DNA of 64,000 nucleotides from Isoetes taiwanensis (lineage: Eukaryota > Streptophyta > Lycopodiopsida > Isoetales > Isoetaceae), in the NCBI GenBank assembly GCA_021234155.1, contig JAJEKV010000023.1, positions 5,975,945-6,039,944 of the forward strand, written 5' to 3'. The notes below the pieces were generated by a model that had not been told where the DNA came from, did no database searches, and worked only from the letters and a program-made list of their open reading frames with translations. Positions 30,245 to 39,967 of the stretch are shown here, in pieces. Position 1 is the first letter of the stretch. Each line of letters opens with the position of its first letter. The translations under genes were made by a program, and so were the position numbers.

Positions 30245-30899
30245 TGTGAGAATTAGAGCACAATTGAAGTACTTAGACAAACATAATTATAGAATAATGC
30301 AATGAACATGTGAGACATTGACACTTATTCTACAATGTTCAACCACAAGAGCAATGTGAATATAATCATGAAATTAATCACATTGATATTTAACACTGTA
30401 GCAACATACTGATAACGAATGCACAAAAATCATACTGTTCAATTCTGATCGAAAGAAAAACTTCTTTTATCTCCAGATCGCTCTCTTCATCCGTCCATAC
30501 CTTCTTCGACGGTTAAGTTGCTGTTTCAGCAGATCGGTCCGGCTGTGTGTAAGAGTTTCCTTTTTTAATTTTCATTTGCCTCCAATTCCCGTTCCACCTC
30601 ATTAATATAACAATAGCAATATTGACCTTTAACATCCATGTTCATATCTCGATTATTCTAATGGTCTTCTTACCTTTACAATTAACCTTTGAACCATAGG
30701 TCTACAAGGTTCACAAGGGCCTCCATATTTCAACTCTATTGTGTAACCATTGCCTTAAGGCAAAGTCTAAACTGATGTTTGCAATGTATACTCATTGTCT
30801 CGGTAAGCATCTGCATATTAGGCAAGCATCTGCATATTAGGTCTTCCTTTCTATCAAGGCATTTTGCCTAACTAGATTATGCAATAATAAACTCTAACA
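30245..30899 (-). repeat. Copia-1 5' LTR (655 bp)
   Basis: Read on the minus strand it starts TGTTAGAG at 30899 and ends CTCACA at 30245, two bases before the PBS. TG...CA ends with a short terminal inverted repeat are as expected for a Copia LTR. The plus-strand LINE-B coding sequence begins directly at 30900. Confidence 0.7.
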
Positions 30900-31877
30900 A
30901 TTTGTGCAGAGAGGCTCATTTATGGTCTTGGTCACTTAAAAAGAAACTTTTTGTATCGTTTGTTCCGAGTGTTGCACTATATGGGAGTGAGATATGGGAA
31001 TCTAGCCTCTCGCAGGGGTTATGGAATAATTTAGAGCAAATTTTAAGGAAGTTTATACGCCTTGAATTAGGGGTAAAAGCTCAGACCCCTTATCCGATGA
31101 TGTTGATTGAATGTGGTCTTATGCCTTTATAAGGAGAAGCATTGGTTAGATGCATTAGGTACTTGAAAAAAGTGTCCATCATGGATAACAGACGACTTCC
31201 TCATAGGGCTCTTTTGCACAGCAAGGATAAAGGATGGATTCAGGATGTTTTTAGGTGGCTAAAGAAGTGGGATATTGATTGGCAGGATGCACTTCTTAAA
31301 AGGAATAACTTGAGACAATGGATTTTTGATAAGGTACATAAGAAGATGTGGCCTCAACCTAAAACAAAGATGATTTTGTACAAGCAAAACATGAACCCTG
31401 GCTTGGAAGTAGCCAATTACCTACAGGAAAATATCTCCATAAAGAAAAGACATGCAATAGGGCGAATTCACGTCATTTGGAAGTAGAGACTGGGAGATGG
31501 GGACATATTATCTCTTGGACTGAGAGATATTGTAAGATTTGTGGAGAAGAACATATAGAAGATGAAGATCACACATTGCTTTGTTGTAGTGCATATCATT
31601 CATTGAGAGCACGACATGGGGTTCACGCCAAGGATCTTCATACCTTCTTCACTATGGAAGGAGATAAGATTGGGGAATACTTATTAGAGTTACTAAGATG
31701 TAGAGAGAGTTTTTTGAGAAGATTGAATAGTATTCTAGATGATGATGACATGTTGAGTGAGAGTGACGAGTTAGATGAGGATTCTGAAACTCATCTACTC
31801 TTTTATGATATTGTGTAAAATTTTGGTTGTCTTTTAGGCCTTTGAGGCCTCCCAAAGACCTAATACACTTCACTTCA
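30900..31877 (+). mobile_element. LINE-B: 3' part of a non-LTR element
   Basis: It encodes the post-RT region of a LINE ORF2. 30902-31132 (LKKKLFVSFVPSVALYGSEI) is followed after a stop at 31130-31132 by the same frame at 31142-31486 (LPHRALLHSKDKGWIQDVFR). A shifted frame at 31477-31818 contains RYCKICGEEHIEDEDHTLLC, the C-terminal CCHC-type zinc finger. The 3' end is GGCCTTTGAGGCCTCCC and then CACTTCACTTCACTTCC, a short simple-repeat tail. Copia-1 abuts its 5' side, so the rest may have been lost with that insertion. Confidence 0.75.
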
Positions 31878-31881
31878 CTTC

Positions 31882-32051
31882 CAAATATTAAAATAGTAAA
31901 CTTGTATATTCATTAATATGCCAAAAAGCCCTAAGTTAAATGACACATTGAAATTGGAATCTAGACACGGACATTTTCAAAAGGCATGAAATGCCAAAAA
32001 TTGGACATTTCTAAAAATGCCATTAAATGCCAAAAAAATATATTGAAGATA
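31882..32051. repeat. Direct repeat of about 170 bp, copy 1
   Basis: It begins CAAATATTAAAATAGTAAAC and contains GCCAAAAAGCCCTAAGTTAA. It matches 34040-34216 with few differences. The two copies bracket the F-box fragment region. Confidence 0.85.
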
Positions 32052-33083
32052 TGGGCATGAAAATTGGACATGAACATCCTATTCTATTCTATTCTATTTA
32101 TATTCATTATTATTGATCTTTTTGCCGATAGTGAAATTCTGCTCAAACTATCTCCACCCGATTGGGGTTAGCATTCCTAGAATCAGAAACCCTTTTGAGA
32201 TTCAATACCCTTCCATGTTTTCTAGAAATCAGGAAGGGTTTCCTGTTGAACCCGGAAGGGTTTCATAAAAAAATGTAGAATCTTACAGAATTTTTTGGGT
32301 GGACGACATCCACCAGCAATAACTTCGTCTAAATTAATCCGATGCATCCAAGCTTTTCCTCCAAGAAACTCTATTTTGCCCTATTGATCTCCAGTTTGGG
32401 CACTTGGGAATAATCTACGAAAATTGCAAATGATGTAGCCAGAGCAATTGATTCCGAAGGGTTCTGGGCAATTCAAATGTGTTTTATCTAGATTTTATCT
32501 GGAGGTTTAGCTGCTATTCGTATTAGGAGATGCATGATAGGAGCTGCGACCATGAAGGTTGCTGCTGCTAATGACAGTGATATTTGGATCGAGAAGAAGA
32601 ACAAACTAATGCTAAAGATGCCTCTACCGAGGTAATTTTTTAGCTAGTCTTGATTTTTCTCTTACAGTAGTATGCTGATTGCCCTAAATCTGTGGGCTTT
32701 TTCGTGGCTTAAAGATCTTTCTAACTCATGGTAATTTTTAAAGAATTTTATAGAAATGGTACTGGAACTTGTGCAGGTTGAACATTGGACTGCGAAAATT
32801 GTGAAGTTTGCATGGCCTGCTTAGCTTCACTAAAATTGCCCTTCACATATATTCGTAAGTTGCATCTTCTAGTCCCCGCTATAATATTCCCTGCATTTAA
32901 GCTTTGAATGGGGATGAGGAACATACAATAAATTTTAGAGCCCAAAATATGAAGCACTGCTGGAGTGCATATTTGCATGTTCGTATATGGGCACATCTTC
33001 ATAGAGACAGGTGGCAAATTTATAGGTCCCTGTGGTAGTCTTGATATGTTTATTTGTGCAACTTAGATAACATGAATGTCTCG
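32052..33083. other. Stretch between direct repeat copy 1 and the F-box fragment
   Basis: It holds a TTCTA microsatellite (about 32079-32101) and a small exon-like run. The run starts at ATG 32534 (MIGAATMKVAAANDSDIWIE) and ends at CCGAGG|TAATTT near 32632. Nothing else was recognised. Confidence 0.3.
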
Positions 33084-33603
33084 AGCCAATTGCCATGTCT
33101 GTGGATGTTGTATCTGGTGCTTACTTCATCTTGGCACTAGATCCTTGGGTGCTAGATCCTCTTGACATGCGTGTCACGCCGACTCAGGTTTATGACTCAA
33201 AGACAGAGCACTGGAGGAAGGGACGATGCCTTAACTGGAATGGGCCCATGCATAACTTGGTGGATCTGTCATGGTTGTAGGGCCAAACCCAATTGTTGAT
33301 GATGTAATACTCCACCAATGAAACAAATTGGCTACCTATGATTTCCAACAAGATTAGTGGAGTCTAGTGGACCTTAATTATCCACAGGACTATCTAGAAC
33401 TAACTATGGGAGGAATGTGTGGATATTATCTTCATGTTTATAGGTGTAATGGCAACATTATACTAGTCGCCATAAAATCAGATTATCAAATGCAACCCTC
33501 TATTGTGATCTTGCAAGGAGCCATATGCAATGGGTTTATGAATTGGGTGCCCATTGTTGCATTTGAAAAAGCACATTTCCAAAATGTATTTCATGAGTAT
33601 TAG
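33084..33603 (+). pseudogene. F-box gene fragment, second copy
   Basis: 33084-33375 repeats 4540-4835 at high identity (FILALDPWVLDPLDM, VYDSKTEHWRKG), including the stop near 33280. Beyond the point where LINE-A cut the first copy, this one continues in an open frame (33367-33603: LNYPQDYLELTMGGMCGYYL, then FMNWVPIVAFEKAHF). That is plausible for the C-terminal propeller repeats of the same F-box protein. More broken coding-like sequence runs to about 33876. No F-box domain is present here. Confidence 0.6.
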
Positions 33604-34039
33604 TATAATGCATACTTCACTCCAAATAGTGAGTGCCATCGAAGACATTATTATTGTCAGGGTCATAGTAAATGGGTGCGCAGGATGAAAATTTTTACAG
33701 ATGCAAAAATTATATTGGAATATAATCTGACAAAAGGTATTGGGCATATCCCTCATCGTTATTCTGAGTTTCATCTCTATTCTGACTGCCATTTTTATCA
33801 ATATCTCCAAGTCTCGTTGTGCCTTAGCCATGAACATATCGATATACGAGCAATATTGATGTTTTTAAAATATTGATTTACGCCTTACAATGTCTGAAGA
33901 TAAAAAAAAGAGAGGCTATTTTGATGTTTTCTTTTTTTCTTGTTTTCTTTCGTGGTAAATCACTTTATGGGTGATTCTTGACCATACAAATTATGCATAT
34001 ACCTAAAGATATCAGGCATCTAGAAATCTCAGCCTCTCC

Positions 34040-34216
34040 CAAACATCAAAATAGTAAACTTGTATATTAATTAATATGCCAAAAGCCCCTAAGTTAAATG
34101 GCACATTGGAATTGGAATCTAGACATGGACATTTTTAAAAGGCATGAAATGCTAAAAATTGAACATTTCTAAAAGGCACCAAATGGCATTAAATGCCAAA
34201 AACTTATATTGAAGAT
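34040..34216. repeat. Direct repeat of about 175 bp, copy 2
   Basis: Same sequence and orientation as 31882-32051. Its right edge is the truncation point of LINE-C. Confidence 0.85.
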
Positions 34217-35035
34217 AGAGATTGATGCTCCCATGTCTCCACAAAAAGCAAGATATTTTCCATGTCTCAATTGTTGCATCTACTTTCACTTGGCTCAATC
34301 CACGAGCATTCCACATGCTCATGCTCAAGGTCCCAATTCCCTAGCTTCGTTTCTTTTTTGTGACAATTGCCTTGCCACTCTGATCCAAATAGGCTACAAA
34401 ACCATAATCCCTTGCTTCTTTAACCTTTGCCCACTCTTTTTTCCTTACTTCTAATTGCATTGGTGTTAGATCTAAATCTAGCCAAATCTTCTCTTCAATG
34501 CAATTCTATTTTGAAGGACCCTATCTCTGGCCTCTTTTGATCGAAACCTGACAAGAATTGGACGAGCATGGAAACCGGATTTTCTCATTCTCTTCCCTGA
34601 TACGAATTGAGGTTCATATAAATGCATAATATCAGAGAAAAAACGTCCAATTACCTCTTGAACTAGACCGGATATGTTTAGGTTCTTGCCTCGGGATTCC
34701 ATGCCTGCTTGCTCTATGGTAATGTGCTCCTGGTGAAGCAACATTTGCTCCTTAGTTGTTTCAACAATTAAGGATGCAAGATTTGCTTCCAAGGCTTTGA
34801 TCTGTGTTGTATAATCAATCACTGGATGCTTGTTTGATTCTTCATTTTGGCTTTTCAGGGCCGAATTCTGCTGCACCACATCATCCAAGGTTTTTCGGAG
34901 CGACAAAACCTCACCCCTCAAGCCGAGGACTTTTGTTTTTAATTTCTGGATCAATATTATCAAATGAGTGGAATCCCCTTCATATTCGATCAGATCACCT
35001 GATCCTGATCCTGCTTTCTTTGTCTTGGGAGGCAT
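34217..35035 (-). mobile_element. LINE-C: ORF1 and ORF2 start of another L1-type element
   Basis: ATG 35035 on the minus strand starts MPPKTKKAGSGSGDLIEYEG, then a coiled coil (LIQKLKTKVLGLRGEVLSLR) and an RRM-like part (GRFFSDIMHLYEPQFVSGKR, ARPILVRFRSKEARDRVLQ). That is the layout of L1 ORF1p, an RNA-binding chaperone. The frame breaks near 34480 and continues (LDLTPMQLEVRKKEWAKVKE). A start of ORF2 endonuclease (MSMWNARGLSQVKVD) lies near 34310-34350 before the sequence ends at the direct repeat. The 3' part is missing, unlike the usual 5' truncation. Confidence 0.7.
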
Positions 35036-36390
35036 ACCAAACTCCCTGGAACACTAACTGTAAGTGCCCTTCAAAGCGCCCATTCAAAATGCCCTTCAAA
35101 ATAAAAAAAATTGTAGCCGTCTGGAAAACTGCTTGTTACTCTATGAATATAATGTCAAATCAAGCCAAACCCTGATATGTCTGGTAAGCACTCAGAATAA
35201 GCTTTCTAAAGAGCCTAAGATCATTGAAAACTGAGCTATGATTCTCAAGTTATGACAAAAAATGTGACTGCCTATTAAAACCTTGCGTGAATATGTGAAG
35301 CATGCATCTCCACACGTTCACTTTACTTGGTTTCTTTTTCCTCTTCACTTGTTCAATTTTTTATTAATCTGTTCTTTCTGTTCTATTCTATTCTATTCGT
35401 TGCTTCATGTTGTTCCTCATCCAATGTTTTCGAGTGCAAGTGATCCAGTTGCTCCTTGACTTCATAGTATCCTTGGTCACTTTAGTGATATCTCTGCCCC
35501 ATCTGATACATGCCAAGGATGTGGCAAAAGGCTTTAGGCCTTTTTGGGCCATGTGGGCCTTTGGACCTTTGGGCTTTTGTCCAAAGGAGGTTGTGGTCCA
35601 AAGAGGGACCAAAGATGTGTGCATGCTATATAGTTGCTCGGGGGAGAGCTCTGGGGCAGCAGTGTCTTGGTTGAGGGCTCGTGGTTGGGTGGTGAGATAG
35701 GTGCCACGTCAAGAGTCTATTTTACTATCCAGTTCCATTTGTCCCATTGTTACCTTGGCCACACAGATCTATTATTTTTAGTTGCTCCATTATTTCCTAT
35801 TTGTTGCTCGATTTATTTTTGACCCATTTATTCCTTTTGCACGTTTGTTCACAAGGTCCTGATAATCTCCTTTTGTTGCTTCTTCGAGTCGACATTGTTC
35901 CATTTATTTCTTTTGCCCATTCCGCCGGTTCTTTTTTCCTACTCCATTTGTTTTTCTTTTTCTGATCTTTTGCATTTATCATGTTTCTTTTCTTATATCT
36001 CATTGCATTGTTTCACTTGTGTCCTTCACTTTATGCAATCCATCGTTCATGTATTCCAACACTCCTTACCATTTGTTCTATTGTTCCATCTTATTCGACT
36101 CGTCCCATTTCATTGAGCTCTTCTGTTTTTGATACTCTATATGGTTGGTCCTTACTTCAATTTCTCGCTCCGTGCCAGTTATGCAGTTAATGTAGTGGGT
36201 CATAATCATATAGATTCCAATTTGGTCCTTTTGCTTGGCGAGCCCCTTTTTTACCTAGTCGACTTCGTTGAACCCTTGTTCCATTGTGTTTTGCATAGAT
36301 CTTCTCCTGGGTTTTGTAAGTTCTTTGGACCTTTTGGTAGGTGATAGTCTCAATAATTCTTTTAGTCCTTGCTTTGAGGTGACTTAGCTT
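35036..36390. other. Pyrimidine-rich stretch upstream of TIR element copy B
   Basis: It includes a TTCTA microsatellite at 35377-35400 and long CT-rich tracts. In texture it resembles the TIR hairpin elements (for example CATGCTATATAGTTGCTCGG near 35624), but I could not identify ends. ORFs here (such as 35407-35700) have no family features. The first part may be the 5' UTR of LINE-C on the minus strand. Confidence 0.35.
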
Positions 36391-37654
36391 CATATAGATG
36401 GGTTTTCCTTAGTGTCTTTTTGTCTTCTGATGGTTCCTCTAGCTCCTTTTATACCCTTGCTCTGGCTGTTTCACGCTGCGTCTTTTGCATCCTATTACTA
36501 TGCTTAGTCTTTTTATGTTACTTGTCTTTCGCTCTAGGTTACTCCACTTTGCTGCTTAGTGTTCTTGTTCTAGATTTTCGTCTTTCTTTGAACTTGCTTG
36601 TTATTGCTCCATCCGCTCGCCATTGCTTCATTAGCTTCAGTTGTTTGTTAACCCCATTTGCTCTTTCCATTATTCCTAGTTTCCCAAGTACTTTGTGCCT
36701 TCGTCTGTTGATTTTTATGTTTCTAGGTGATTGTCACTTAGGTTATCTTTGCCCCATGTTGCTTCTGCTTCTATGATTTCACGTGTTTCCCTGTTTGCTT
36801 CTATGTTTCCACATGTTTCCCTGTTTCCATGTTCATGCATTAGATTCCCATTTGTTTTTTGTATCATGACGAGCTTACCTATGGGTATTTTTGTGCCCCT
36901 CTTTTGCTCTTGTTGCCTTTCCTATTGTTTTCCATATTTTTTGCAATTGCATACCTTCTTTCGTTCTTTCTTGGCGTGGCACTGGAGCCCCCCGAGATAT
37001 GCTTATGATTTCATTTTTCTTGGCATGGCATTGTAGCTCTAAAGCATTCTGCTTCTTCATTCTCTCTTGGCGGCGCTGTAGCCTCCGAGACAGTATTTGT
37101 TATTCTTTTTCTCCTCGGCATGGCGATGTAGCCTCCGAGGCAGCATCTTTCCCATGAGGGTTTTTTATGGATGGTTCCCGATTGGTCGACTGTTATCTCT
37201 TCCTCGGCATGGCCCTGGAGTCTCCAAGTGCTATTATATTCTTGATATTTGTAGTTTGGCACGTGCCTGTGCCTGAAGCTTCTAACTTTCTAATGGTTCA
37301 TTTTCCTTTTCAGACTTTCCATTGCAGGTCATTTCCTTGCAGTTCTCTCAGTTGTCAGTGCCATCAAGTTGTATATCAGCTCACTTCTTGGCAGACATAT
37401 GCTAGTGGTATTCTTCCAGAGTGTTGGCGACCGTCCTTTTCATGGACAAAGCAGCGCAAAAGTCATCTTTTATCATGTATTCCTTATTTTCATTGTGCTC
37501 TCGATGATTGTCTAGTTTCGAAGCACTTAAATTTCAAGTTTTTCAAAAGTTCTACCCGGACTAGGGGAATCATTTTGTACTCAACAATTTTACAAAGCTC
37601 AATGAGAACACCACTTCACTTCACTTGGTTATGTCCTAGAACCCATCTAGGAAT
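36391..37654 (+). mobile_element. Hairpin-array TIR element, copy B
   Basis: The right end TAGAACCCATCTAGGAAT and the left end CATATAGATGGGTTTTCC are imperfect inverted repeats of the copy A ends. A TATA-like CTTTTATACCC lies near 36450. Five hairpin units occur at about 36969-36996, 37017-37044, 37061-37088, 37109-37137 and 37200-37227. In order and loop sequence they correspond to units of copy A (for example the CATTGTAGC and CCCTGGAG units). The 3' block (GCTCTCGATGATTGTCTAGT, and AAGCTCAATGAGAACACCAC) also matches copy A. Orientation is opposite to A. Confidence 0.6.
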
Positions 37655-38164
37655 CATTATTGTAATTATGGATGTGCAGCTTCAACGTTTGGGGCTTTTT
37701 TCCTCCAATGATGAGATATGCAACTTTAGGAATTTCTGATTGCAGTCATGCTGCTATCAGAGAATTTAAGTCTCTTATGCAGGAAGCACACAAGTTGGGA
37801 ATTGCTATATGCAAGAAAATTTTCAGTTTCAACATTTTGCATGGTTCAGGTCTTTAAAGATGTGTTGCTCTTCAGGTCTTTATACATGTTTTCAACCATA
37901 TATTAGAAGGAAATGAAATGGGTCCAACCCCGTCATTTAGAGATCTTGAGGTCTTGACAATTGCGTATACTACATGACAACACCAAAGGTATTTTTTTTT
38001 TCTCTATTTTTCTTTCTCGATTTATTTGCCTGGATGTTCGTTGTAGATCTGGTTAAAGGGTGAATTCTATAATTACTTGGGATGCGGAAATGCATTCAAC
38101 TGTAATCATCCTATTCTTCGACGCTTCACCCCTTCTGAAACTCTACTGTAACACATGAATCTAA
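37655..38164. other. Spacer without recognisable genes
   Basis: Sequence between TIR element B and the Copia-3 remnant. No coding or repeat signal that I can name. Confidence 0.4.
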
Positions 38165-38700
38165 CATATGGACAACATATCACGGGTTGACTTGTAACTT
38201 TTGCATGCCAAGCAGAAACTTCATCTGTTTAAGCCCTAATCCGGTAAGTGGTTTAGTCAACCCATCAACTAATTGACTTGAAGTTACACAATATCCCATA
38301 TCCAAAGTAGAATGCTGCATTTATTCCCTAATAAAGCACAGCTCGGTATCATGATGTTTAGTTGGATGATAGTAGTGCACATCCTTGATAAGGTCTATGG
38401 CTCCAAAATTATCCATTAATAGCTTAGACTTCAGTTAGCTAAGGCTTACTGAGTCTGCTTTTTAGATCCCCAAGTAATAGGACTAGCTCCAAGCATAGGG
38501 ATGTATCCTATATGTGACTACATGTAATTAAAATCAGTTCCAACATGATCAGCAAATAGTAGATCCATTTTTCTATTTTCTTTACACTAGACCTTCTGTC
38601 ATAGTTGCTTTAAGGTTAGCAAGTGTTTGTTTTGCAACTCACCAATGATTTTGCTTGGAAGTTTGCATGAACCTGCTTACTTGACTAATAACAAATGTAA
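38165..38700 (-). mobile_element. Copia-3 remnant, RNase H end (left part of split copy)
   Basis: Minus-strand translation in several frames gives the end of a Copia polyprotein: GYIPMLGASPITWGSKKQT, NFGAIDLIKDVHYYHPTKHH, and DGLTKPLTGLGLKQMKFLLG. These are RNase H motifs of Ty1/Copia. Upstream the RT continues to the LINE-D insertion point, where the duplicated 10-mer ACAAATGTAA (38691-38700) lies. The other half is at 46549-46912. Confidence 0.7.
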
Positions 38701-39275
38701 ACTCGACACTTCTATACATTCTTTGATGCTGCCAGATGGCGCTCTTATCTCCGATCCGGTGAATCTTAAGCAGTATCTTCATCATCACTTTTCTTCATTC
38801 TTTGCACGACACCCATTGCCCTTTCAGAAGGACATGCAATTGGCCGTGTTAAGGTGCGTCGCATTGTTTCTGAAGAGCAGAGGTTGCTTCTTGAGTCCAA
38901 TATCGTGAAGGAGGACTTAAAAGCAGCTGTGGCTCTCTTGAAAAGGGACAAATGCCCTGGTTGATGGCTTTCCTATTGAATTCTTTCAGAAGTGTTGGGA
39001 CTGGTTGGAGGATGACATATATGATGCCTTTTGTGAGTTTCAGAGATTTAGGAGCCTTGATAAGATCTTGAATACAGGTTGTATCTCTCTCATTCCAAAG
39101 AGCAAGGAACACAAGACTATTTCTGACTGGCGACCTATTACATTGATTTCCTCTATGTACAAGATCTTTGCTAAGACATTGGCAGAAAGAGTCCGAGACA
39201 TCTTGGCTGATGCTATCTCGTCAACACAATCTGGTTTTCTCCCTCGTCATTGTATTCTCAACAACGTGGCTGCTG
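38701..39275 (+). pseudogene. LINE-D ORF2, left block
   Basis: Two frames (38627-38908, then 39005-39385) join through a shift near 38860 and an in-frame TGA near 38963. Residues such as LKRDKCPG and DGFPIEFF are the conserved start of LINE RT. It breaks at TGCTG 39271-39275, the Copia-2 target site. Confidence 0.8.
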
Positions 39276-39947
39276 TGAAGGGTTGTCAGCTTGTAAGTCA
39301 GGGCAAAGCAGGGTTGCATTCAGTAAACCAATTGTGTATAGCAAGTGTGTGCAAATTCTCATGGAGAACACAAGGTAGATGTTAAAAACCTTAAGGAGAA
39401 TTAATTTTACGAAATTGCAATGGTCCAAGGGCCTAAAATTTCACATATGCCTGTGGGATAATTGAGCGTGAGGCTCGAAAACTTGATCAGGCTTGTGGGA
39501 TATATGCAAAGGAAGATGGCTCAATTTAGAAGACTTATCTGGCTCTAAACCGCCGGCGATTCTATAGATAGGAATGATGGAAGCTATATAAAGGTGTAGA
39601 GAGGACGTCTAGGTGGACATCGGGAGCAACAAGGAAGAACAGTGGCCGGAATGGCTTAGTTATATGTTGCTACAGTAGTTCATTTTATGCCCGATTACAA
39701 GTACCAATATAAAGTATCATGGTAAAAGATTTAATGGCTTCATTGCCTTTGAAAAACTATTGACTTCATTTTGCTATGGTACTTGGTGCTTGATTCTTAG
39801 GAAATGAGTGACCATAATGTGGCTTTCCTATTGAATCATGATTGTAACTTGCAAAATTTATTAACTTGAGGTTGAAAGTTGATTTGGCATTAAATCTTAC
39901 TAGACATTACATAAGTGATTGTTTCTTATATCTCTCAAACTCGTACA
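39276..39947 (+). repeat. Copia-2 5' LTR
   Basis: 672 bp, TG...CA ends, followed by one G and the PBS. Its end segment (CTCTCAAACTCGTACA) is identical to that of the 3' LTR. TATATAAAGG near 39585 is a likely TATA box. Confidence 0.9.
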
Positions 39948-39948
39948 G

Positions 39949-39960
39949 TGGTATCAGAGC
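39949..39960 (+). promoter_or_regulatory. Copia-2 primer-binding site
   Basis: TGGTATCAGAGC is complementary to the 3' end of plant initiator tRNA-Met, the standard primer of plant Copia elements. Confidence 0.9.
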
Positions 39961-39967
39961 TAGAAAC

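Larger units (their letters stand above)
27858..30899 (-). mobile_element. Copia-1: truncated Ty1/Copia element, interrupted by TIR element A
   Basis: On the minus strand the order is LTR (30899-30245), PBS complementary to initiator tRNA-Met (TGGTATCAGAGC, 30242-30231), gag, and protease start. The TIR element inserted at 27904-29046 follows, then a short protease continuation (NGALQTIEGRGLLQLTD, about 27904-27860). The internal part then stops at the Helitron-2 junction. Integrase, RT and the 3' LTR are absent. It is related to the intact-looking gag of Copia-2 at 39968 but clearly diverged. Confidence 0.8.

Noticed and set aside
29182-30256. Long plus-strand ORFs (29182-29916 and 29771-30256)
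   Set aside because: Antisense shadows of the minus-strand Copia-1 gag.
36420-37739. Cys/Ser/Phe-rich plus-strand ORFs in TIR element B
   Set aside because: Pyrimidine-rich non-coding DNA gives long open frames in several registers; the homologous copies A and C do not conserve any of them.
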